Shown piece by piece: positions 42,773 through 54,812 of a stretch of 64,000 nt of DNA. Under the pieces are notes generated by a model. That model had not been told where the DNA came from, made no database searches, and saw only the letters and a program-made list of their open reading frames with translations. Position 1 is the stretch's first letter; every line of letters begins with the position of its first letter. The DNA is from Calocera cornea HHB12733. Its lineage: Eukaryota > Basidiomycota > Dacrymycetes > Dacrymycetales > Dacrymycetaceae. The translations under genes and the position numbers were made by a program. The stretch spans positions 71,817 through 135,816 of the forward strand of contig KV424000.1 in the NCBI GenBank assembly GCA_001632435.1, read 5' to 3'.

Positions 42773-43565
42773 CACGGAAACCAATAAGACGGCGGGGAGG
42801 GATGGTATATTGTGCGGAGAGGGGTAACCGGGCTGGGTGCTAGCTCATCTTTCGCACTTGACGGCGAGACGGTGGTGCGGGGCAGCTAGACGCGTCTCCT
42901 GCACCCTTATATTGTCATTTGGCCCAGCGGGCAACGTCACTGCGAGAAGAGGGGTTGTTGCGGCGGCCGTACCGGTGGGTCTTCCGCGAACTTATGCAGT
43001 GAGCGGCACGTCAGGGATCCGGGGCACGGTGGAGCGTCTGCTGCGAATGGCAGGTGGGAAGGCTACGCAGCGCGCTGCGACGGCCGAGCTCGTAGGCCGA
43101 CGTTGAATGGAGGCGGTACGGCTGCAGGAGTTCGTTCGCTGGCAAGAAGACCGGCACGAAGATCGAGCTGTGCGTCCATCCCGGCGGTTTCATGTGCTGC
43201 CGATAGCTCCGGTCCCGCATTTCGGCGGTGTCGGGACGGAACATCACGTGATCCCAATCGGCACGATGTTCGCCCACAACTTCAGGTTGCTCTGACCCCC
43301 TGGGGCAACCGCTCTTTCACCGCATCTTGATTCGCTACATTGTGAAGTGAACGAATGTTGCAAGCACAGCTTTGTAGCATGGAGATCGGAAATGGATGTC
43401 ATCAATTTAGCATTACAGTAGTATCGTGCTACGGCGTCCATGGCTACAAATTTCTATTCCGACGGCAACCGGGCAAAGAAAATGCCCGACTTGCACTCCG
43501 CCCGACCTTCTCAACACACACACTCATCCTCATCAGCAAAACCTCACAACTGCTCAGGGACATAT
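42773..43565. other. Intergenic, no gene seen
   Basis: Between PY4 and PY5. Frames present are short and without domains. Confidence 0.45.
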
Positions 43566-43948
43566 TCAAGCCATCAGTTGTGGAGTCTCCCACATCCCAT
43601 ACACGGGCGGCGGCCGACTCCGTACTATAACCGGCGGGGGCAACGCGACGACCGTCACCGTCGCGGCGCGCGAGCAGTACGGGCTGAGCGGGGGCGCCGC
43701 GTCCTTTGCGGCCGCTTCATAGCTCGAGAGCTGCTGGTCGCCGGCGGAGGCTGCGAGTGCGTAGGGGCTTAGCTGGAATTGGGAGGGCTTGTGGGAGCGC
43801 ATGTAGTGCAGAGTGAGGGTGAGGGCGAATATGAGGAATGCGCCGACTCCTGCATGGGGGAGTTAGTGTGTGCAGGGCGGGGGATGGGGCAAGGGAGAAG
43901 CGTACCGAGGATGAGCACTATGCTTGTGGTTGCGGCGGAGGAGGCCAT
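43566..43948 (-). CDS. Small single-pass membrane protein, PY family (PY5)
   Basis: Exons 43948-43906 (43 nt, phase 1) and 43849-43566 give 108 residues, one of the shortest members. The helix is TSIVLILGVGAFLIFALTL, then HYMRSHK. The tail is compact: DQQLSSYEAAAKDAAPPLSPY at about residues 53-73 and SRPPPVYGMW at about residue 96. The first box is LSSY rather than LPSY. It lacks the SPRTLEAL segment of PY4, PY6 and PY7. A TATA box (minus strand, 44130-44124) lies 176 bp upstream. Confidence 0.78.
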
Positions 43949-44626
43949 TAGTGTTGGTTGGAGGGAAAAAGCGGGCGAGGATCGAAGAACTAGAACTGGG
44001 CGGGGAGAGAGAAGGGACGGGGTGGCAGAGAAGAGATGTTGAGAGCACTGAGCGCTTGCACAAACCTTGCCGACGAGGAGAGAGGTAACACGTAGGTGTG
44101 CGGATCGGGAGGTTTGCATCCCGTTTTATACTGTCCGAGGTATGGGCCAGAGAGCTCCAAGGCTATAATAGGCGATCGGGAGAGCAGCGAATCTCTGGCA
44201 TCTCGCCCAATAGCAAGTCTCGACGAAGTAGCGATCGACAACAACGCGTCCAGTGACCGCGGCGTTCGGAGCGCCGAACGCTCGTCCGAGTCAGACGCTT
44301 GATGTCAGACGAGCGAAAACTGTGCCAGTAGGCGCTGGGAGAAGCACTGGAGGAGGTAGCCGGCGACAAGGGTCCGTCGGACGGGGATGGGTATTGGTGC
44401 AGCGGGGGGTAAGGAGGGAGAGGAAGGGGGTGCCTATCGCCGACGGCCGAAAGATCGCGTTGGATGACAAAGCGGCATGACACGGAGTGAAAGCGAGGCA
44501 GTGCCGCATGCCGTATTTGGAGGTACCGTTGATGCTCTGCGAGAATCTGTCGGAATGTAGGGAGAGATGTTGCTGATCCTGAGCCGGACTTCGGCGAGGT
44601 GATGACAGGAACGCGGCGAAGGGCGT
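43949..44626. other. Intergenic between PY5 and PY6
   Basis: Contains the PY5 promoter. No coding frame supported. Confidence 0.45.
44124..44130 (-). promoter_or_regulatory. TATA box of PY5
   Basis: TATAAAA read on the minus strand, 176 bp upstream of the PY5 start codon. Confidence 0.5.
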
Positions 44627-45091
44627 CTAGCTCTCCCACTCGCTCGCCCGTAGCTGGTACCCAGGAGGCGGCGCGCCCCTCACGACCGCCGCTCGGGGCG
44701 GGTAGACCGTCGGGCCGTTGCCGCTGTCAAGTACAGGTAGGTCGATTGGCGGAGGAAGGTCTTTCCCTGCCGCTTGGTAGGTGGGCAGCTCCTCCCCGTC
44801 CTGCGCAAGCTCGGCGTCCCGCTGCACGCCGCGCTCGGCGCGGTTGGACGGCCGCAGTTCCCAGTTGCGCACGGGTGGAGGGGCGCCGTACCCCAATGCT
44901 GCGAGTGTGCGGGGGGAGACGATCGGTGGGGTGGGCCGCTGACGGGCGCGGAGGAAGAGGTATACGAGGAAGCCGAAGAGTGTTCCGCCGACTGGATTTG
45001 GGGCGGTGGTCAGTGAGGGTCAAGTGGGGGTTGGGGCAGGGTGCGCACCGGCGATAACGAGCAGGGAGAGCGCAGCCGTCGTCCAGGACAT
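44627..45091 (-). CDS. Small single-pass membrane protein, PY family (PY6)
   Basis: Exons 45091-45049 (43 nt, phase 1) and 44991-44627 give 135 residues. The helix ALSLLVIAVGGTLFGFLVYLF is followed by LRARQR. IVSPRTLAALGYG follows, then GEELPTYQAAGKD (about residue 85) and GAPPPGYQLRA (about residue 125). The second box is PPGY inside a PPPGY string. It is divergent from listerin, with 483 bp between the start codons. Strong alignment with PY7 on the far side of listerin suggests the two descend from one duplication that now brackets the ligase gene. Confidence 0.8.
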
Positions 45092-45574
45092 GATATTCGC
45101 TTGTTGCAATCGGGGGTGCTTAGACGAAAACTAATATGGCATGGTATTGCGAGATGTGGAAAGTGTCAGGACTTGCAGTTGCTGGACTGGCGAGTGTGCA
45201 ACAAGTCGATTGCTGGTGTTCGTACAAGTTGATGTCGGATGTAGTCGACGAAACGATACAAGATATATAAATCAAGACCAGCACCGCAGTGGTGCAGAAA
45301 GGAGATGGTGATCGACGATGAGCAAACGTGCTGCGCCCCCTTGCAACCTCCTCGTAAGCAGCCCGCCGTCGGCAATACGGTCTCGCGGGCGCCGCCGCTG
45401 TCGGGGATGACGGCGACTGCTCCCGCCGCGCCCTCCAGGGTCCTGACTCCGCTTTCGCTGACGGCGAGCGCAAGACCCTGCACACGCCCGGACAGAACCG
45501 AAATTCTGGCCGCCATCCCCGCTCCGGCTTGCTGCCCATAGCCCTTGTTTCACTTCGGTGCGGCGCAGAAGAAG
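45092..45574. promoter_or_regulatory. Divergent promoter region of PY6 and listerin
   Basis: 483 bp between divergent start codons. A TATATAA-like stretch lies at about 45262-45268. No gene seen. Confidence 0.45.
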
Positions 45575-48500
45575 ATGGGAAAGGGGAACAAGAGCTCGGC
45601 CTCGAGCGCGACCCGCAAGAAGCACGCTGCGAAGAAGGGCGGGGCTGACGCACCCTCATCGCAGCAGCTGGGGCAGAAGCAGAAGGGCGGGAAGAAGAAC
45701 AAGAAGGAGCCCAAGATCAAGGTGTTCATCCCACCGCCTAAATATGCGCCAATGCAGCCCGATCCGCTCGATACCCTCGGGTTGGTGCATACTCTCCCGG
45801 CGGAATTGGTGGTTGTCCTCCGGAGGTTGGCCAAGAAGGATGCGACGACGAGGGGGAGGGCACTGGCAGAGATGGGCGAGTGGATTGTCAAGGCTGGGCA
45901 AGGGGACGAGCCTGCTACAGAAGGGCTGAGGCAAGCCCTGCCTGTCTGGGTGCGTAAATTTTGAAACACTCGTATATATGCTGATGTAAAGTCGACGCAG
46001 TATCATCACCTCCCAACATTACTCACCCATCCAGGCCGTCAGCTCCGTCTCTCAACACTACAAGCATACCACTCGCTTTTGCTGTCGCCCCTCCGCCCAC
46101 AGGCACTCGCATACATATCCGACATCCTCTCAGAGGAGGAGCAGGAGCGGGTTCTAGGCAGTTGGGCTATGGCGGCGCATGACTTTGACCGAGGAGTAGC
46201 CAGTGTGGGGCGGCAGAGCTGGGAAGGCGCTGTAGGCTGGGTGCCGTCACAAATCACACCCGCTGGAGGAAAGGCTAAATTGGTTCTATCCCGCACGGCA
46301 CTCGCCCCGCCCCTCCTCGCCTTCCTCTCCAAAACGCTGCACGACCCCCTCTCGGTATTCGCACTCCTCCACCCGCCCATCGCTCCGCCTCCACAGCCCA
46401 CACAGCCGGGAAGGGGAAAGCACGCACTGGCGAAGAAGCCAGAGGAGCCGTCCAGGAGGGAAGGGGATGATTTGGAGCTTGAGGAGGAGAGAGTGGGAAG
46501 GTTGAGGAGTAGCGCTTTGGGCGCGTTGGCTTGGGTGCTTGGTGCGCACATTAGCTTCCATCTCATCGGAATTCACATACTGAACGTGGTGCAGATACAT
46601 ACCCGCAAGAAGCCGACACTACCCTGCCCCCAGGCACAGAAGCGCTGTCCTCGCCGCTCTTCTGGTCGCACCTCTCCCCACTCGCCAACCCGCCCTGGCT
46701 CTCCCCAGACGAAGACGGCTTCGGTCAGTCGCAGATCAGTGTCCGCCGCGCGGCCTGGGGGTTAGTGAAGGTGCTAGTGGGAAAGTGGCAGGCGGCACTG
46801 TTGGGTCCGGAGGGAAAGGACGGGGTGGCGGAGGTGTTGGCGCCCGCGGTGCTGAGGAGCGCTTGGGTGGAGCCAGAGGCCGGGGTGAGAAGCGCGATGT
46901 GGGAGCCGGTGCTGAGCTTCTTGACTAGTGAGAACCAGCCCTCTCTACAGGCTCATTCAATACTGATCTTTCTCCAGAATTTCCGAAGTCATGGGAGATT
47001 GAAGCCAACTCGCGGCCAGCCATCGATGGCGAAGAGGAGGAAGACGACGACGACGACGATGGGGATGAAGACGAAGAGGATAACGACAGCGACGCCGAAG
47101 TCCCCCAGCCTGCTGCCGCATCTGGCAGCCCCAGCCTGCCCTCCGGGCCGATCCAATCACAAGCATACGACGAGTTCCTCGACTTCTTGTGCTCGGCCTG
47201 CCGAGGCTCAGCTACCACCGGCTACCCAATTGTGCTCGTTGTCCTCTCGACTATCCCCGCATCCATCCTCCCTCTTTCCCGAGCATCACTATTGGACCTG
47301 TTCCGGGCCTTCCGCACCGTGTCAGACGAACGCGTTCTATCACCATCCGACATTCTCGGCCAGCGTGCTTTCATTGCTTCATTACTCGAGTCGATGGTAT
47401 ATCTCTCTGGCAAGGCGTGGAACGCAGCACCAGACCAATACCCCGTAGCAAGCAGAGAAGGCGTACAATACGTCGTTGCACAAGAATTCGAACGACTGGC
47501 GAGCTTGCTTCTCGAAAATCCCAGCCTGTTGTCCGATCCCGATATTGCACGCACGGTAGCTCGCACACTGGTCCGGCTCGCTGCTGTTGACGCGACGCTG
47601 CTCGACGCCGCCTGGGTCCCATTCACGAACAAGGTCGCCCGAGCGACCATGCCGGGCATTGCGAAAGCACTCAGTACGATGCACGCCGCTGTGCATGGGA
47701 CAGTGTGTGATGCGCCCGTGCGGGACTTTGTCCTTCAATACGGAGGCGGAGTTCTCGCCTCTGTCGATTGGACAAGCACCAGTCCAGATGCATTGGACGG
47801 CCTCCTTTCCGCCCTGCAGCACTTTGGCGCGCTGCTCTGCACTGATGCAGCCTTCGAGCAGACACTTACAGCGATGCTTCACGAACACCTGCACACTCTA
47901 CTCGTATCCAGCTCGCCGAAACCTGTTGCGCACCTCTTTGTCCTCTATCTGTCTCACGCAGGGACGGAAGAGGCGGATGACGTGTGGGGGGCGATCTTGT
48001 TTGGGATTGGGCAGCGAACGGAGGGCAGGCACGTGGGACTGGGCGTGCTCAAAGAGCTTTGTGCAGCTGTGAGCCAAGGCGTCCTTGCTCGACCGCTGCA
48101 CCCCAGAGGTGGGGAGCTCAGGGAGCTGACCGGAACACTTCTTCTTCCGTCCGACGCGGAGTCACATGCTGAGTCTGATGGAATGCTGAGCAGTCTGCTG
48201 AGATGTCATGGTTTGTATTGTCTGAGCCTGTGTTCCAACTACACTGATGAATGTTCACAGAACGATTCCTGGATGATAAGACAACGAGCACATTGATGCG
48301 CTCGCTAGGGTCTCTATTCAACGAGTCACTACAGCATAGCCTTCGGGACCCTTCGGTGGACCGCAAGCTGCCACACCTGTTGCGGACACTACACAGCATC
48401 CCGGCATCCCTGGCCGCTCAGAAGGGCGTAGAGCTTATGGAAGGCATCCTATCATCGCTATTCCTGGCTGCCTTCATTCTGCCCCGTTGTCACGCTGATT

Positions 48501-51410
48501 CACCCGTATCCCCAATGGCCCAACAGATTCTCGAAGGATGGCTCGTCTCTGTAAGCGAAAGCAAGAGGGCTGAGGTACTCGCAGAAGTCTGCAAGGCTGT
48601 CCAACAGTGCATCATCGATATATCGGTGATCGCCAAGCCATCGGACATGGTGCACGCCTGTAGTCAACATATCGCTATCTTCGACATTGCGTCCTCCATC
48701 GACCTGCTGCCTCCTGCGTTGCTTTCGAGATACTTGGGTGATCTACTTCCGACCCAGTTTGCCGCTGATCTCTCTGCGTTTGACCCCCTCATACCCGGCA
48801 GTGTCAAACCGTCGCAACCCGGAAAGGGCGGGTCTTGTGACAATCGCGGATATGCCGTATATGCGCGTCTTACACAAGCTCTTGTCGAGTCGCTGGCCAA
48901 TGGACAGTCTGTCGCTCTGCACCCGGATGCGTATTGGGCACTCCGACATTTGCTCGCCTATTCAACCTTTGCAACCGATTTCATCACCGAGCCTGGCATC
49001 GATAATATGATCTTCGGGCCATCTGCAAACATTGTTGAGCTTGAGAAGCAGGTACGCCTAATCGACAGGATTGTCCGTCATACGTTCTCCGCCTCTGTTG
49101 GTGATTTACCCTCCTCGTGGCATCAAAGCACGATATCGTACGTTCGTAAAGTGAGCGGCGTATCAGAACCAGTAAGCACCCCGCTCGGTGTGGCTGTGGC
49201 AGACGTCTACGCCAATGCACTCTTGGACAAGTCCGTTCTTGGCGCCCGTGTCTTGCAGCAGCTCATGGCTCAGGTTGCTCGACGATCGGCCGTAGTGGAT
49301 GTCGAGCGCTGGTTGGCATTAGCGCAGAATTTGGAAGACAAATGTACGCCGACAACATCACATCATCGATGTATACTGATGCCTCATCAGATCCATTACC
49401 AGCCATGGCTCTGATGCTAGCCGTGAAAGACGCGCTATCCGAGTCGCCTCGCTTGAACCGCTACCACAACGAGCTTGCGAGCCGTTTATCTGGAGTTTCA
49501 CCAGCCCGAGCCAATTCTCAAGGCTTACCGCTCCTTCGTCTACTCATCGCATCTGCGCCATCTCCCGATTCCCTTGCCGCATTTATTCCCCAGCAGCGCG
49601 CAATATTCCTTATCCAAGCATTGCAGAAGTGGGTGCTAAGTGACGAAGACCTGGACGAAGAGATCGACCGCCGTTTGGGAGAGCTCTTTGATATTCTCGC
49701 TCCCGTCATTTTAGATGTTCCCGGTGCTCATTGGGACTTGATCTTCGAAGTATTAGAGAGCAACCTGGAGGTAAGTACACCATGCGTGCAATGCGCCCGC
49801 TGTGACTCATGCTGGTCTAGGCAAGCACGCTGGACAACATCGATCTGCCACTTCTGCACGGATCTCTGAACCTACTTGCCAGTATACGAGACCTTGCAGT
49901 TGCGAGCAGCGTTCTGAAGGAAAGTTGGTCTGATCACGAAAGCCAAGCGATGCAGCTTGTCCGCCAGCTCTTCCTTTCCAAATTCGGTATGTGTGGTTTG
50001 AAACATTGCCGATACCGTCTATTGACGTGTTCTTACAGAGATGGACCAGCGATCCCGCCTCCAGCGAGCGTGTCGTGATCAAGTCATTGCTTTGTGTCAA
50101 GAACTTCCATCCTCGCTTATTGACGATGCAACAATGCAAGCGGTACATAACTCTTCATCATATTGCGCATCTTGCTGATCGACGCCTTTCAGATGTATGG
50201 TCGTCTCTCAGATCCTTCGGTTGAAGTTCAGAAAACAGCCTATCGTCTTCTGCATACCGCAATACCGAGGATTACAGAGCAGCGCGTCATCGAGGCTGCC
50301 GTCACGACATCCGAACAGTCCGAAGACGAGATCCCTGTACCGCAGCCCCTGTTCACGTTGCCACAGGAGCTCCTTAGCCTATTACTGGAGCCTTTGGAGG
50401 CAATCGACGAGGATGATCTGATTACAAAGGGAACTTTTGGCCGGTTCCTTGCCTGGATGGTATTGTTTGACTTCTTCGTGGACGCCGTAAGTCTTTGATA
50501 CTGCGTGGCCGTGGCATAAGAAACTCACGGGGCTGCAGTCTCCAGCTCTGAAAGCCAACTATGTCGAGCAGCTCCGAACTGGAGATCTCCTTGGCCGCTC
50601 TCTCTTCTCCACCCTCATCCCTCTACTGCCCATCCTGCGTACGGGTCGGCCCCTGACTGTCAGCGTTTGGAGCGTCGAAGAGTTCTACGTTGAGCTCTAT
50701 GACGACACAGCCCCAGAAGCCCTGTCCGTCCTGGCTGCTCACCTGTTTTACCGCGTGCTGTCGACTATCCCGTCCCTTGTCCGTACATGGTGGATGGATA
50801 TCAAAGATCGCCAATTATCTACTGCGATCGCGACCTTCTCCAGCACGCACTTCTCCCCAATCCTCGTCAGTGCCGAGTTTGCCAAGCTGAAGCTGCCCCA
50901 AGCGGAGGAGGAGCTCGCGCACGAGAACTTGACGCTGAAGGTAGCCACCAACGTGAGCGAGGTCACTGTGGCATACACGATCGACGAGCAGCAGATGGAG
51001 CTCGGCATCCGCCTCCCGCCCGACTTTCCCCTGCACGGCGTGGAGGTGCGGGACATCAAGCGTGTCGGCGTGCCGGTCGAGAAGTGGCGGCAGTGGATGC
51101 TGCAGGTGCAGCAGACGATCACGAGCCAGAACGGGTTCCTGCTCGACGCGCTCGTGCTGTTCAAGAAGAACGTCACGCTGTACTTCGAGGGCGTGGTGGA
51201 GTGCGCCATCTGCTACTCGTTCGTCTCTTCCACCCTTCTGCCGTTGCCAGTGGCTGATGCATGATGTGCAGAGTGATAAGCACGACGGACCGGTCGCTCC
51301 CCACGAAGCCCTGCAAGACGTGCAAGAACCTGTTCCACAACAGCTGCCTGTACAAGTGGTTCAACACGAGCAACCAGAGCTCGTGCCCGTTGTGCCGATC
51401 TCAGTTCTGA
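45575..51410 (+). CDS. LTN1: Listerin (Ltn1/Rkr1), ribosome-associated RING E3 ubiquitin ligase
   Basis: Eleven exons (45575-45949, 46001-46541, 46595-46927, 46978-48210, 48261-49343, 49391-49770, 49821-49986, 50039-50142, 50193-50486, 50539-51218, 51272-51410) give 1775 residues. Ltn1 ubiquitylates nascent chains on stalled 60S subunits. The N terminus is Lys-rich ([20 protein letters not shown]), then [20 protein letters not shown] and HEAT-like helices. A very acidic insert ([20 protein letters not shown]) lies at about residue 305. The C terminus has a RWD-like region and a RING, ECAICYSVIS to [17 protein letters not shown] and [10 protein letters not shown], split by the last intron. The exon 1-2 acceptor is GACGCAG at 46000; the stronger-looking CATCCAG downstream would break frame. 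The start is the ATG giving the Lys-rich N terminus. Confidence 0.94.
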
Positions 51411-52005
51411 GTGCCGTCTATCGTGTTACCGACGTGTAGAGGATATGTGTATGGTGTAGATTAGATTGGATACCACTAATAGAACACGGGACTTGCCACT
51501 TGTTCCGAATCAATCACGTGATCAATTGCACTTAGTCAGTCCCCACTGCGCAGTCGAGTAATCACGCGTCATGGCGCCGCGCCACCCTGCCCATCCGGAT
51601 CCTGCGTCACAGCGCCTTCCTTGCCGACTCGACTCGACCAGGGCTCGTGATGCGCATCGTCCGACTTGCCGCACTGCCTGACCTGATCCGCCCTCTCACA
51701 CCCTGGCCAGCCGGGTTCGCGATGCTTGTCCTCGCACGTTCCCGCGCAGCCGAGATGGGCCGCGGATTTGCGGGGAGTGCGGGAGTGCGGCCTGCCGGGA
51801 ATAGACGCGGGTGGAACTGGGACGTGCCACGACGTGCGAAGGGCGGGTTATAAATCGGCCGGAGCGCGCTCGTTGCCTGCAGACTGCATGCATCCTTCGA
51901 CAATCTACGCCCGCTACCAACCGACGCGCTATATCCGTTGTTAACAATAACGACCTGTCCTACTGGACAACCAATATCATCTGATCTCCATACCGGTTAC
52001 CAACG
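51411..52005. other. Intergenic, PY7 promoter region
   Basis: Between listerin and PY7. The PY7 TATA box is at 51849. No coding frame supported. Confidence 0.5.
51849..51854 (+). promoter_or_regulatory. TATA box of PY7
   Basis: TATAAA in GGGTTATAAATCGG, 157 bp upstream of the PY7 start codon. Confidence 0.55.
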
Positions 52006-52504
52006 ATGGGCTTCGCCACAGGCGCCCTCTCCCTCGTCCTCGTCGCAGGTGCGCCCACCTCTTCCCCTCCCCTTTCCTGTCCATCACACACTCACACCCA
52101 CCACAGGCGCAATATTCATCCTATGTCTCCTAGCATACGGCGCCCGCCGCCGACTACGCGCCTCCGTCCCGGCCAACCCCACCGTCGTCTCACCCCGAAC
52201 GCTCGAGGCGCTCCGGTACAACTACCAGGCCCGCACAGGGCAGGATCTGGCGCTTAGGCAATGGCAGCTGGCTGGTACCACCCAAGGAGCCGTTACGCGG
52301 CTGCCGGAGCAGGCGGTAGAGGGGGAGCAGCTGCCCAGCTATCAGGCGGCGGGGAGGGACCCGAAGGTCGACTTGCCGTCTTTCCCTATCGCGCAGAGTG
52401 CGGGAGTGGGCGGGGTGAGCAGGCCTGAGCAGGCGGTGGTGCGGAACGCGGAGCGTCCGCCGGAGTACGAGCCGCAGGGGATGGGGACGACGCGGGGGTG
52501 GTAG
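52006..52504 (+). CDS. Small single-pass membrane protein, PY family (PY7)
   Basis: Exons 52006-52048 (43 nt, phase 1) and 52107-52504 give 146 residues. The helix ALSLVLVAGAIFILCLLAYGA is followed by RRRLRAS. VVSPRTLEALRYNYQ matches PY4 and PY6. The tail has GEQLPSYQAAGRD at about residue 87 and RPPEYEPQG at about residue 134. It is on the same strand as listerin and close to PY6 in sequence, though on the opposite side of the ligase gene. Function unknown. Confidence 0.8.
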
Positions 52505-53781
52505 TGCGGCTGTCTGCGGTGCATCGACGGGAACGACGAGGTCCAACCTCGCTTTCCCGCGATTCGGAACTCCTCCGCTGCACCAGCACGAGGACTGCAT
52601 ATACGGCTCGAACATCGGCGCTTCGACGTGGAACGGCGCCCGACTCACGTCGCCAACTTTGCGCTCCGTGTCTTGGGCCCTCATCAGGGACTGTTCGCTC
52701 ATCCGCCGCACGCTAGTCCCTACATCAGCCCATCAGACCTTGCGAGCGGGCCAGGATTACCCGCGCTTGTTCCCACGAAAGAGGGCATTACCATAGCCAG
52801 ATGCGGATATAATTCAATACAGCATTTATTTACGACCGCCGCGATCGTACCGCCCCCCTACTCGTGCTTTCCCCACACATCTTCGAATCGAGAGCGCATC
52901 ATGCTCACAGTCTTCAGTCTCCCCGCTGACAACTTGTGAAACAAACAGGCATCTCCGGCTTCGTTGCCGTCGTGGTGTGGATACCACGACTGCTTACCTC
53001 GTGCCTGGAGAACAGTTCCGATTGTGACGGCGAGCCGGCGTCGGCGAGCCACCGGAGAGCGTCACTGGAGTTGGATGTGGAAGCGGTGCGCATCCGCTCC
53101 CTGCCGCAGCGGAGCAGCGGGGAGAGAGTAGGGAATGGGAGGGCCGACCCGCCGAGCCGGAGCTCGATGGGCAGGGGCAAGGAGAGAGGGAGGGCAAGGC
53201 AGCGAACGCCCGCGCGACCACGCAGCGGGGAGCCCGGGAACGGGCGTGCTGCTCCTTGTTCCCGTGACGCAGCCGGAGTCGGAGTCGCTCTCTGTGTCTC
53301 TTCACCGGGGGGAAGCGGAGTGCGCGCCGGAGTGCGCGCTGGCTAGCAGGACGACCGGTTTCAAGGCCCCTGGGGTATGAGGGAGCTCGTGCTTCTCCCA
53401 GGCTGGGCGCCTAGATGATCTGAACATGCCAGGGACAGGACAACGGTACAACCTTATCTCCCCACCGCCCCCATCAGAATTCAGAGGCTGATTCCCATAT
53501 TGGCGCGGCGCCTTCCGCCTTTAGTCGGCAGCACACGCCGATCACACCCGCCTCGACGGGCCATCTATATCCTCCAGTCATCCCTTTCTTGTCTAAGACG
53601 GACGCAAGCCAACACGGAAATGGGACGCTCCAGCCTTCGAAGCTATTTGTGGAGACGTCACGTGACCATGTTCTGCTGGCGACGGGACCTGCTTCAGCAT
53701 ACAGCACCAGGTCGTAAGGCGCTGTGCTGGACTGCGCTGATCACGTTGCGTTGCACCGTGTATCCTCAATACAAGACCTGA
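52505..53781. other. Intergenic, no gene seen
   Basis: About 1.3 kb. Frames at 52936-53346 (+) and 52994-53305 (-) are Arg/Ser/Gly-rich, overlap each other and lack domains. A first exon for PY8 may hide at the 3' end, for example at an ATG near 53621 or 53669, but no splice model restores frame. Confidence 0.4.
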
Positions 53782-54812
53782 GAGTGCTGGAACTACCCCG
53801 TCGACAGAACACCTCTGCCCAGCCTCCCACCAACTTCGAAAGACCACCGTGTTTCACCCCATTACCCCCTCCTGGCTCCTCCTTCACCTCCTATCCCCAG
53901 TACTGGGGTAGCTCCGCTTTCCGAGTCGAACGCGGTCACGATCGGGGTCTGTACGTGTCTCCGCCTCCCTTTCCGCTATCTTGCCAACAACAATCCGCAG
54001 GTGTCGGAGTGGTCGCCGTGCTCCTGGTTGGCGCTTGGGGACTGATCTCACGTCACGCTCGTACGAAGACTCCATCGTTGGACATCGAAATGCCTCGCCG
54101 CAACCAGCCTGAAATCAGCCCGAGCGACGTCGGCTGGCGCTCGAGTCGCCCCCGCTACTGGAACATACTGGCTCCTCATCTTGCTCCTCCGCGTCCGAAT
54201 CCTACGGCCCCACCGCCGCAGCTCGAATGGTACGCGACGGGACCGAACAGCGTTGGTTCACGGCCCGTTCAATCGACGCCTCCTCCGGCACGAGGAGCAC
54301 AGATAGAGCTCGAGTGGTACCCAACTGGACCGAACAGCGTTGGTGCACGGCCCATCCGCCCTGTACCCCCGCCCGCTCGCGGCGGACCCACGCAGCTCGA
54401 GTGGCATGCGGTCGGACCGAACAGCGTCGCTGCCCGCCTGGTGCCTGTGATACGCCCGGCTGGCCGCGCTTCGCGTCAGGAGGGGCAAGAGGTGGAGGGA
54501 AGGAGGGCGCGAGAGGAGGCGCGCAGAGAGAGAGACGAGGCAGTGGTGCGGTCTGAGGGAGAGGGGGAGCAGCCGCCAAGCTACCGCGCCGCCGGCAAGG
54601 ACACTCTCCTCGCTGTGACAATGGCGCGGGAGGCAAATCCGGTCGTAGCAGCTGCAAGCAGCGCTCTGCCCCCGGTCTATGAGGCTATTGGAGGGATCGA
54701 CAGCTTGGAAAGTCCAGCCCCGCTCGGTGACTCACCGCGAAATGGAGTCTCACACGCGGCCGTTTCGGAGACTGGCGAAACCAGCGATGTTACGCCGCGC
54801 ACCGCCAGCTGA
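53782..54812 (+). CDS. PY-family membrane protein with internal repeats (PY8), start codon not found
   Basis: Exon 2 (54001-54812) is clear; exon 1 ends at 53950 in phase 1 before GTACGT and reads STGVAPLSESNAVTIGVC, so the helix is AVTIGVCVGVVAVLLVGAWGLI. In that frame no ATG occurs back to the stop at 53779-53781. PY9 has its ATG in a homologous position, so the start may be lost, or an upstream exon is missing from my model. The tail holds three repeats with LEWxxxGPNSVxxR cores, a charged helix rich in Arg/Glu, GEQPPSYRAAGKD and LPPVYEAIG, then a Ser/Thr-rich end. It is at least 320 residues, the longest in the downstream cluster. Confidence 0.55.
54218..54441 (+). repeat. Three coding repeats in PY8
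   Basis: Three imperfect repeats of about 26-28 codons. Each has (Q/E)LEW, then GPNSV, then (S/A)R, spaced by Pro-rich linkers. PY9 has one equivalent unit, TELEWRPVGPNRIAAR, so the array expanded after the split from PY9. Confidence 0.8.

Larger units (their letters stand above)
40589..42800. repeat. Duplicated F-box + PY unit, copy 2
   Basis: Contains the FB6 pseudogene (+) and the intact PY4 gene (-). In copy 1 the F-box gene is intact and the PY gene decayed; here it is reversed. Confidence 0.7.

Noticed and set aside
46031..46035. CATCCAG as acceptor of listerin intron 1
   Set aside because: It puts exon 2 out of frame; the upstream GACGCAG at 46000 yields a continuous conserved protein ([19 protein letters not shown]).
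52936..53346. Overlapping plus and minus frames in GC-rich DNA
   Set aside because: Low-complexity, mutually antisense, no gene-like features.
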